DNA of 64,000 nt from Glossina fuscipes (Eukaryota; Arthropoda; Insecta; Diptera; Glossinidae), in the NCBI RefSeq assembly GCF_014805625.2, contig NW_023998416.1, forward strand, positions 13,198,914-13,262,913, read 5' to 3'. Made by a program: the position numbers and the translations under genes. The notes beneath the pieces were generated by a model, which saw nothing but the letters and a program-made list of their open reading frames with translations, did not search any database and was not told the origin of the DNA. Below, in pieces: positions 1 through 7,872 of the stretch (its first letter is position 1; the number at the start of each line of letters is the position of its first letter).

Positions 1-162
1 TTATTCACAGAATTCATGATGATTTGTTGTTATCGTGTTTTTCGTGCTGTCGTAAAGGGAAGTGAAATGAAATTCTTGCGAACACAAGCAAATGACAAAC
101 AATTTCACAAACAACGGTCATTCACTGTGATGAGACCAAGGTGAAGATGTTCGCGTGCATAG
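1..162 (+). other. Possible exon at the left edge, ending in a strong splice donor
   Basis: The sequence starts with an acceptor-like ttattcacag (ending at base 10). It has a perfect donor AG|GTGAGT with GT at 163-164. Between them lies a short open frame from ATG at 16 to a stop at about 147 (42 codons, basic, not recognised). A second ATG just before the donor reads M-F-A-C-I and runs into the splice site. This could be a 5' non-coding exon or first exon of a gene extending either way. No protein family is recognised and no transcript evidence is available. Splice motifs of this quality also occur by chance every few kb. Confidence 0.25.
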
Positions 163-601
163 GTGAGTAATCGTTCACAATAGTGAAATTAATCTGAAGA
201 AACGTAATAAATAAAGTCTTTATAATCTCATAGAAGAGGGACTGTAAAAGAAAGCAGCCATGCCTTTTCTTATGATATATTTGAACTGTTACACACTATG
301 AGGAGAGCAAGTAGATGAAATCGTCGTTTCCCCTTCCTAGACGTCTCTCCCAACCGTAAAAATAAATGTAAAAGAGCATTTTGTTTCCGCAGATATGAAT
401 ACATTTTTAAAAAACGTCAAAAGTCGGTCCGATCACATCGCTTAAATATAGCACCATTTCTTCTTCTTCTTTTTCGAACCTTTCTTCAAGTACGAAATTC
501 ATGAATGGAATGTTGTGGAATTCAGTTTTAACTAAAATCCACAAAATTATCTACAAATGAATGAAATTGTTTATATATATAATTTTGTAGATGGTAAGTA
601 T

Positions 602-682
602 GGTTAGTAGTAATATTGTAGATGGTATTTTGATCATAATTTATGCAAGTGCGGTTAGTAGTAATATTGCAGATGGTAAGTG
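602..682. repeat. 51-base tandem duplication
   Basis: Two near-identical blocks begin ggttagtagtaatattg at 602 and 653 and continue with (t/c)agatggta. A partial third unit, ttgtagatggtaagta, lies just upstream near 585-600. The period is about 51 bases. No coding meaning is visible. Confidence 0.6.
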
Positions 683-1154
683 TGATTATATTATATTAAA
701 TAGTAAGTTTCTTACGATATCTAATTTAAGATTATATTTTGTATCACTCTATACATAAAAACAAAGGAATAAGGGGTTTTACAATAACTTGTGATTTATC
801 TAATCATTTGTTCAAGAAGCCAAAATTTTAAAATTGAATTATCAAGCAATGGCGACATATTTTTTCACTCTTTATTTTACAATAACAAAAGAGAAGCATG
901 AACATATGCTGGTAGCTGCTTCGTACATAGTGTCCCAAATAGTCGAAAACTTATTTGTTTGCTTGTTATCCGTTTCAACATTGAATGAAGACTTAAGCTT
1001 CGCCCTAGTTTAAAATACACCTCAGAAATCAACAGGTTTCTCATTAACAAAAACAGTGTTGTAAGGTGCTCAAAAATTAAGAAAAAGTTGGTATTGAATG
1101 TGGTATGATCGTAAGTAAAATAAGATCTTACGTTCCAAAGTAATTCGATTGAGC

Positions 1155-1292
1155 GAACTTCGAATTTGGTCAAATTAAAGGAGAAGTAAATGAGCGAGCC
1201 AGAATTACTGCTTGTTGCAATGTATTTGAACTTCGAATTTTGTTCTTTAGAGAGTAAGTAAATGAGCGACCACTTGTTACAATGTAAGTATT
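1155..1292. repeat. Two-unit tandem duplication, about 62-72 bases each
   Basis: Both units start with gaacttcgaattt, contain agtaaatgagcga, and end in (a)cttgtt(g/a)caatgta. They begin near 1155 and 1228. The second unit is about ten bases shorter. This block sits inside a stop-free stretch on the minus strand (877-1317) that I do not regard as a gene. Confidence 0.55.
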
Positions 1293-1999
1293 GGAAATAT
1301 TTATTCTCAGTATTCATTTAATTTATTAGCATTTCTATTTAATTTATGATTATATATTTAAAAGTTCAAAATTTTTCTTTTTCAGTTTAATAATGAATTT
1401 CTATTTACAAAATGTTACATATATATATATGTACCCTATATTTATTGAAGCAAAAAACTATTTCATTTTTAATTACAACTATTACTGTATTACTTATCTA
1501 TTGACTTTATGTATGACCAAGATATTAGTGTGGTTAAAAACATTGTGCGATAGAGAAGAACTTTTAAGGATTACGTATCAGTTTTAATAGCTCATTATGG
1601 GCTAACTCTAGTTTGTAGCAGTGGCTATTATGGACTAGGTGTAATTTGGCTCTGCGTAAGTGGAACACCATCAAATATTGACGTTAAAATGACAATTTCA
1701 TTATTAATACTTAAATCGTATTTCTGATTTACAAAAACGTATAGCATACAAAATCTTTGTTTCATCACAGTTACATTGGTACGTAACTTTGTAGTCTACT
1801 CTTATACTCACAGCGTTTAAAAGAATTTGTTTTCCATACACGTTATACAACACTGTTTATGAGTAACAAGAATAATTTTAATTTATGTTCTCAGAATTGT
1901 GAAATTACTCATAACATTGAAAAAGGCATTCATTTCATTTAAAGAAGTGTTTCACAAAAGTTTGTTTTTACTACTGTTTTAAAAAATCGTGGATTAAAA

Positions 2000-3019
2000 A
2001 TGAGTGTTCCGACTTTAGAAGACTTCCTAAATTTTGAAGCCAAAATAAGCCTCGACAAGCCAGTAGAAGATTATGTACGGCTGATGGATGATAGGATGAA
2101 AACAGACGCTTTGATTACCGACGAAGGTTTAAAAAATTGCTTTGAAAAAATTAGTTCGGCTGCAAGGGAAACTGTTTGGAAATTATTCTTTGAAGGCCCT
2201 TGCACAATTGAGAAGCAAGTGTTGGCTTCTGATCTGCTACGTGAGCACAAAGCGGATGCCGGCTTCTTTAATCCGTGGCCTTACAATGAATGGATTGTTA
2301 AGATACGCGATGAATTATTAAAACGGCAAATGATTTTGGTTTGGCGTGACGAAATTGTTAGAAAAGAACTTGGACCCTGTTGCTCCCGAGATTCAGATCT
2401 GTTTGAAGACGATAATGAAGAGGCTGCGAAGTTTTATGAGTTTGCTGGTTGTCAAGCTCGCTGGAAAGAAGTAGACGAAATGTCGACCATACCTGATGAT
2501 GCGCCGAGTCTGTCGCCAATATTATCGGAAACAGCTCTCTCGCCAGCTGAAACTGGTGCTTCTGTCATTGAAACAAATCCCGCTAACGTCGACTTTCTTG
2601 CTGATCAATTTAAAACTTTATCCTGCGAAAGTCCATTAGAAGATTATAAGCATAATATGTTTGTCCAAACTAATATCAATGCCAATGATACTGAAGGATT
2701 CAAAAAGATATTGGCCGAAGCTAGAGAGAAGATTTGGCATTTCTTATTTGATCAATCAAGTCTACCACCAGAAAACTTTGAGAAGGCTGCCAAACTTCTA
2801 CAAATGGTTAAATCGGATTCTTGCACATTTAGCCCCTATGATTACAACGATTGGATCGTTAAGGTTCGAGATGAATTATTTAAGCGTGGTTACCTTAAAT
2901 TTTGGGAAAGAGTTATTGTTGCAAACAAACTGGGCTTATGCTGGTATAAGGATAGCGAATATTTTGATGATCGCGATGACAAAGCACCATTGCAATTCTA
3001 CGAGTTCGGTGAGCATTGA
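2000..3019 (+). CDS. Stand-alone protein with two tandem Ku80 C-terminal-like (Ku_PK_bind-type) domains
   Basis: The protein has 339 residues in a single exon. Domain 1 spans about 9-148 and domain 2 about 199-337; they share landmarks at a shift of about 187-191. These are P-x-E-D-Y (21-25, 212-216), a Trp in a helix (60, 246), YN(E/D)WIVK(I/V)RDEL (95-106, 282-293), Trp of the FW/VW motif (115, 302), then D-S-(D/E) and FYEF (145-148, 333-336). This order (P-x-E-D/N-F/Y, helices, Y/F-N-D/N, FWE...V...L-L) matches the helical C-terminal domain of Ku80, the DNA-end-binding NHEJ subunit. The linker (151-198) is rich in Ser, Pro and acid residues with SP sites at 172-173 and 181-182. The Ku von Willebrand-like and beta-barrel core and the acidic Ku80 tail that binds DNA-PKcs are absent. 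The ATG has A at -3 and an in-frame TAA lies about 57 bases upstream, so the start is likely correct. Function is unknown: it may act as a scaffold in end joining or telomere biology, but that is inference. Confidence 0.8.
   Translation: MSVPTLEDFLNFEAKISLDKPVEDYVRLMDDRMKTDALITDEGLKNCFEKISSAARETVWKLFFEGPCTIEKQVLASDLLREHKADAGFFNPWPYNEWIVKIRDELLKRQMILVWRDEIVRKELGPCCSRDSDLFEDDNEEAAKFYEFAGCQARWKEVDEMSTIPDDAPSLSPILSETALSPAETGASVIETNPANVDFLADQFKTLSCESPLEDYKHNMFVQTNINANDTEGFKKILAEAREKIWHFLFDQSSLPPENFEKAAKLLQMVKSDSCTFSPYDYNDWIVKVRDELFKRGYLKFWERVIVANKLGLCWYKDSEYFDDRDDKAPLQFYEFGEH
3009..3014 (+). promoter_or_regulatory. Possible 5' splice site overlapping the stop of the Ku-like gene
   Basis: TTCG|GTGAGC lies four codons from the stop, just after the conserved FYEF motif of domain 2. 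If used, the last residues (G-E-H-stop) would be replaced by a downstream exon. No convincing downstream continuation was found, so the unspliced stop at 3017-3019 is preferred. Confidence 0.2.
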
Positions 3020-3650
3020 TTGAATTGATTCTAAGGGTAAAAATTACGATATTTTTCCGAAGAAGCACAAAAAATGAAAAATGCATTAAAATAGTTAAGA
3101 AATTAAATATGTTTATAACTCGAATTATGAAATAAGTTAACTGAATCGATTATCTTTGTGCTTTATGATGATATTAAACTCTTATTTTAATCATAAAATG
3201 ATTAGATGCGAACACCATAAATGTGAATGAATGAATTTACAGAGTTGAATCGAATTTTAAACACATATACACGTATTAAATACGCACGCATGTTAAATAA
3301 CACAAATTTATTTATGATATTACAACAGCGAATAACGTTTTTATTGGCCCAAAATTTAAAAAATGGTGATCATACTTCGAAGTAGTGATCCAAAGAGGGG
3401 AATCTTCACTTTGATCATTGTAATTTGAAATTTTGTTTTTTGAAAATGAAATTAGTTAAATCTCTATCAATATTTCAAAACATTAACCCTTTTTTTGTTT
3501 GGCACTTTTAGAAAGAAAGCATGTTTGTAATAAGTTGGTCCATGCTACATAATGCATAAGCACGAAATCATAAGCAATACAACGGACGATAAGGAGATAA
3601 TAAATAAAATTAATAAATTTATAAAAATGCAAGAAGTTTGTATTAAAATA
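3020..3650. other. 3' flank of the Ku-like gene, no further gene seen
   Basis: AT-rich sequence with possible polyadenylation hexamers close to the gene. Nothing else is recognised before the repeat copy starting near 3655. Confidence 0.4.
3085..3090 (+). terminator. Candidate polyadenylation signal ATTAAA
   Basis: ATTAAA lies about 65 bases after the stop of the Ku-like gene; another lies near 3173. In AT-rich DNA such hexamers are common, so this is only a plausible 3' end. Confidence 0.25.
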
Positions 3651-3654
3651 CGTT

Positions 3655-3966
3655 TTAACACAAGTGAAAATGCTGTAGTGAGATGTGGCCCACCATTAAA
3701 CAACAACCTTTGAAAATAAGGCTTTATAAGGGGAATGGTTGAATCCATTTTCAGTAGCTTTCATTCTTGGGAAAAGACGTCAGTATACTAAATTTCGTCA
3801 AGATATTTCAAAAATTACGACCTGCAGGTTGAGTGTGCGGATAGGCAGACGGACGGACAAGTATAATGAGAATTGGATTTATTTCAAGTCCTTCTGAGTT
3901 TTGCACACATCGTTTCAAACTTAACGTAATCTTGCACCACAATTGTTGTAGGGTATAAAAATAGTA
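3655..3966 (+). repeat. TATACCC/GGGTATA-family repeat, 5'-truncated copy
   Basis: It carries the family's 3' half in order: a block near 3720-3790 ending in cagtatactaaatttcgtcaagat, then atttcaaaaattacgacctg, then gcagacggacggacaag. It ends with gttgtagggtataaaaat at 3966. The same order is seen in the copies at 43.1, 48.7, 50.8 and 61.2 kb. It is non-coding and probably a non-autonomous mobile element. Confidence 0.6.
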
Positions 3967-4549
3967 TAAACGCTCTTATATTAAACATATTTTCAAGTTG
4001 AGTAATTGAAACAAAAAATAGATGATCTGAGTAATAGCTTTGCAAATACAATACCTAATCTAATAAATGGAAACTTAACATTGTGACGTTGGCGATGTGG
4101 ACATAAATTCATTTGATCTAAGTTTTATTGACATAGTTGTGGAGGCGGTTAGTGAACTGCGCAAAATTTAACATCTCTGTTTTCAATTGAAAATTTTCTA
4201 CAAAATATTTCCAATAAGAAGTGATTAATAAACGCATAACGGTGACATCATTCAACGCTTCTATAATGTATTGAATGACGGAAAAGTAAAAGTGACGGCT
4301 GAGGTCTGTATTATGATTCACAGTTTTGCTCCAAATTATGTTTTCGTTTTCAATCTGCCTTCTTGATTTACGGTAGTGTCATTTGTTTGAATTATTGTGT
4401 TGTGATTTTCACTGTTCACAATTCAACTTCGGCATATATTTTCGATCATTTTCCATAAAACTTTACGGCTTTTGAGAAGTAGCTGCCTCTAACGAAAATC
4501 GTAAAGCCAATATGAAGGGAAATTTTTGGGAAAGCTAAATATAAAGAGA

Positions 4550-4606
4550 GTAAGTAATAAAATGTAATTGTTTGTAATAATAACTAATCCTAAAATATAT
4601 TTACAG
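4550..4606 (+). other. 57-base candidate fly-type intron
   Basis: It starts GTAAGTAATA and has a branch-point-like taactaatcc about 20 bases before the end, which is tatatttacag. The length and motifs fit the short introns typical of Diptera. The donor has A instead of G at the last exon base, a mild weakness. It joins a leader-like upstream sequence to the short Myb/SANT-like frame that starts at 4617. Confidence 0.4.
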
Positions 4607-4616
4607 CACCAAAATC

Positions 4617-4700
4617 ATGAACAAAAATCAGTTCGAAGTAATGGTGAAATTCATGGATCGGGAACCGGACGTTCACAGGCATAAAGGGCATTATGGTTGA
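4617..4700 (+). pseudogene. Truncated Myb/SANT-like (PIF/Harbinger-associated type) coding remnant
   Basis: A 27-codon frame begins M-N-K-N-Q-F-E-V-M-V-K-F-M-D just after the 57-base candidate intron and soon stops. The QFE-x-(M/L)V-x-FM pattern resembles the first helix of Myb/SANT-like DNA-binding proteins carried by Harbinger-type transposons and multiplied in insect genomes. It is far too short to work. The downstream AT-rich tail could be the old 3' end of the same element. The family assignment comes from one short motif, so it is tentative. Confidence 0.3.
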
Positions 4701-4824
4701 TCTCCTTAGCGGTATTCGCGAAATTGTTTCTCATTTCATGCGCTCCTATTTTATTCGTAGGCCTAAAACGAATGGCTTAGGCTTTTTGTAGCTTTGTAAA
4801 TATAAAATGTTATATAAATACAAG

Positions 4825-5112
4825 TATTATTATTATTATTATTGTTAATTTAGCCAGAGAAATAATTTCTACGACTAAGGTCTTAAAGCACTAAGCATCT
4901 TTAGTTTGGGAAAGATTTTTGCATATGAAAGGGGTTTCATGGCACAATAAAAAATAAGTTCAATTAAAATTGCCTTTGTTAAAAACTACACTGCACTTGG
5001 TATTCGAACCCACGAACATGTCGCTGGGTTCTGTTAATACAATCAGATTTAAAGAGGTATCGTGAACTCGCAGAGGCACACGTCATCCTCATAAGCAGAC
5101 TCGTCGTCCCGA
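4825..5112 (-). mobile_element. tRNA-derived SINE copy with (AAT)n tail
   Basis: Read on the minus strand: a tRNA-like head with a pol III B-box-like gggttcgaatacc (about 4999-5012), a body with gatgcttagtgctttaagac and a ctctggc motif, then an (AAT)n tail (4825-4844). The body motif recurs at 56404-56460 (+) and 60013-60070 (-). An internal pol III promoter plus a simple-repeat tail is the classic SINE layout. The A box is less clear, and the ends and target-site duplications were not resolved. Confidence 0.55.
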
Positions 5113-5892
5113 AATGACCCTGTTGGTAATTTAGGAAAATTTTAGGGTATAGTAAGCTAACATTAAGTAAAAGTGATAATTATTTATTTATGAAAATATG
5201 ACACGTTTCTGTTGGTAATGTGTCGTTAAAGATAAAATGGGACTTAAGGTACTCTCCGAGTCAATATCCTTATCGGTTTACATTAAACGTAAACTAACCA
5301 TCGAGTTGCTAGCCAACATTCTTCGCTGTCGCCCACTCAGACGGATAATATGAAAAAATGTTCTAAATTCGTAAATGATTTTCTTCCCCATGGGAATATA
5401 AGCGCACTGCGGTCAAGCCCTTAAGGTTTCCAAACGTGCTGGTGATTGCGAGCTTTACTGCATTCCAATATCAATTTTTACGTCGTCTTTAAATTGCTTA
5501 AGAACCACAAACAGGTACCGTTCTTGTAAGCGATGGGCAAAACTCAAAAGATGATAATCCTCCTAGAGCAATAACAAATGATTTATAGTTGTTTTTTTTA
5601 ACTGAAATTATATAAACTATTTCCTTCAGAATTGTGGAAATGAACTGCCAAAAGCAATAATTTGCTCCAAAAGCGCATCGATATTGCATGGAGGAAATGA
5701 GAAACTTATTTGTATAAAATTGATGATGCAAGGGTTATTATGTTAAAGTTAGCAGTGATTGGTTTTTTTCAGTCTTGCGACCAAGGTGTTCTCATATAAT
5801 CGAAACAAACAAAAATATTTTTACTTTATAAGCGAAATGAGGACATAAAATGTATTTGAAAGCAGATTGATTAAACAGATCAGAATAGTAAA
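5113..5892. other. No gene recognised
   Basis: Moderately AT-rich sequence with no recognised protein, RNA or repeat. Confidence 0.4.
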
Positions 5893-6085
5893 TTAAATGT
5901 CGATATTAGTTCGTTTAATAAAAGGAACTTGTTCTTTGAGTAATAAGAATTTGGATTTCGCCTCTACGAAGGATGGGAAAAAGATGAAACGATTTCCGTT
6001 GTTGCCATAGTGTTTGCATTTGAAGATCAAATGTTCGGCAGATTCCCGCACATAAATGAATGAAACATTTTTAAGGCGAAAGCAA
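5893..6085 (-). pseudogene. C-terminal fossil of a non-LTR retrotransposon ORF2
   Basis: The minus-strand reading ends at a stop at 5893-5895. It contains R-E-S-A-E-H-L-I-F-K-C (about 6020-6055) and then a tail L-L-...-F-I-K-R-T-N. That is the usual C-terminal signature of jockey/R1-type LINEs: a His/Cys knuckle after E-(T/S)-A-E-H, then F-I-(R/K)-R-T. It is only about 60 residues long, with no reverse transcriptase attached, so it is a truncated relic. Confidence 0.45.
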
Positions 6086-7685
6086 TATCTTCATCTGGAA
6101 ATGTGGGTGTGATTAAATCAAGAAAACTTGCCACTTTTCGATGCTTTGTCACAATTCGGGTAAAACATATTGCTTCTGTATCTGACATTTTTGAACTCGG
6201 CCTGCTCAAGCCCCAAATGACCGGCTTCATTACAAATCCTCAACGAGCAATCTTGGAAGCGTTATTTGCCAGAAGAGATGGTTGCCCTGTAAGTAAAAGT
6301 CGACCTTTAGTTTTCTTGCTTGCTTACAATCAGCCGTCAAAGTCTGCGGCCTCTTTTATGACACATTTAGATTAGATTGATTCGTGGCGTGCTGGAGGTA
6401 AGCTTGACGTCCAGATATGTGTAACCACATCTTGCCACCTTTTTGCTTTTATTCTTCAATGTTCTATTCTCGGACTGAAGTGTACTTATTTATCTCAAGT
6501 TTTAAAAGGCTGCACAATCAACTATAATGGTGTTCTCAGGATTTCAAGTAGGATGGGTATTGAAATGTGCAAGGGGCACATACGATCCACATATTTGATA
6601 AGGGTCAAGTATGTGCAATTTCTTTTGGCTGTAACCGTCCTAGGAGTGTCCGTGAGCAAAAATATAAAATCCTACCAAGATCACGAGTTCAGCTACGGCA
6701 CGTACGCATGACTCATAGGCCTCTATTCTTCCATTGTCCTAAAATTAATTTAGATAACAACTTTAGATACAAGAAGACATAGATAGAATTACCACTGATT
6801 GTTTAGACTTATTAGTTAAATATAATTGGTGTAATGCTGTGGTTAGATAAAACTAAGTGTGATAGACACACCAACCTGTGGCCACCATGGCAACCATGTA
6901 GGGATACATACTTTGGTTACACAAAAGCAGTCCTTTACATGGTTCTACAGTGCCTGCACAAACTGGAAATGTTAGCCACACCTACTCAATATTATAAAGT
7001 ATTCAAATTTAATATTTGTCTTTGTCTTGTTACAATTATATAGAAGCTTCCCACAGCCGAATATAGTTTTCGTACTTGCTATTACTTAGCATATATAGGA
7101 TGCTTTCAACAACAAGCCTGGGAAGAGATCATTGAAATTTTGCAAAAAAAAGTTTAGCGACATAGTAAAGTGAATTAAATTTAATGCAGTCGACTGTGAC
7201 TGTACAAGAATCAACAACATTCCTAACAAAGTTATAAAAAACTAAACAAAGTGTTAAAATGTGTGATTTGGTAACAGAAGAAAACACGAAATAAGCATCA
7301 GCATTAAGCCTAGTATTAGTTAACACCAGATAGTCGTATTCGTAGCATTATCATCACTGCTCGGTAACTATGGTAACAACAACAAAAGCATTCAGAGCAA
7401 TTTGACATAACATTGGACGATATCAGAGATGTGTGTAGAAGTTGTCGTAACAATAAAGGAGAACAAAATTTGCAGTTACAGACTTACTTGTAACAACAAC
7501 TATAACAACACCAAGCAAGACAGCAGCACCGACGACGACAATAACAAGTCGAACAGACGGCACTAACAATTGTGGTAACAACAAAAGGCACACGAGAGAA
7601 CACCTTGAATTACTTGTTGACATACATGTTTTGTGTCACCATTTATGAACACTGAACATAATACATACACAAGTAAATAGATAGA
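6086..7685. other. No gene recognised; likely old repeat debris
   Basis: Some stop-free stretches of 65-90 codons occur on both strands (for example 6103-6375), but none shows a family motif or codon bias I trust. The first few hundred bases may continue the LINE relic at 5.9 kb. Between 7330 and 7600 there are imperfect CAA/AAC-rich tracts. Confidence 0.35.
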
Positions 7686-7689
7686 TGTG

Positions 7690-7726
7690 TGCATGCATGC
7701 ATGCATGCACACATGCATGCATGCAT
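7690..7726. repeat. (GCAT)n palindromic microsatellite
   Basis: About nine GCAT units, interrupted once by cacaca. Each unit is self-complementary, so the whole tract can fold back on itself. It is the first of three palindromic elements within 190 bases. Confidence 0.85.
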
Positions 7727-7810
7727 ATATTGCAGAGGATACGATCTTAACCAATAGATTTTCAATATATACATAAATGCCTTGAAATCACACTCGTGCT
7801 TTTTGTAAAA

Positions 7811-7832
7811 AAAAGAAGTACTTACTTCTTTT
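7811..7832. repeat. Perfect 10-base inverted repeat, 2-base spacer
   Basis: AAAAGAAGTA and its exact reverse complement TACTTCTTTT are separated by CT. Confidence 0.85.
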
Positions 7833-7850
7833 GTGGACGCAGCATGCATA

Positions 7851-7872
7851 CGCTTGCATATAAATGCAAGCG
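7851..7872. repeat. Perfect 9-base inverted repeat, 4-base loop
   Basis: CGCTTGCAT and its exact reverse complement ATGCAAGCG flank ATAA. It lies 18 bases after the previous palindrome. Confidence 0.85.

Larger units (their letters stand above)
163..1894. other. Non-coding stretch upstream of the Ku-like gene
   Basis: AT-rich sequence with no recognisable gene. It holds two small tandem duplications (described separately). It also holds a good acceptor, a T-rich tract followed by CAG, ending at 1385. A weaker acceptor ttatgttctcag ends at 1894. Either could splice the donor at 163 to the 5' leader of the gene starting at 2000, but this is only inference from motifs. Confidence 0.4.

Noticed and set aside
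877..1317. 146-codon open frame on the minus strand
   Set aside because: It is the longest frame after the Ku-like gene, but it covers a local tandem duplication, is rich in Leu, Phe, Ser and Tyr as expected from AT-rich DNA, and shows no motif.
1393..1587. 64-codon frame just after a good acceptor at 1385
   Set aside because: Composition is Tyr, Phe, Ile, Asn and Leu-rich as in random AT-rich sequence; no motif.
2661..3023. 120-codon frame overlapping the Ku-like gene
   Set aside because: It is in another frame of a real coding region and has no motif of its own.
4985..5110. tRNA gene on the minus strand
   Set aside because: The B-box-like motif is good, but no full cloverleaf or acceptor stem forms; a SINE head explains it better.
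7563..7849. Minus-strand frames with H-A-C-M repeats
   Set aside because: They are translations of the GCAT microsatellite.
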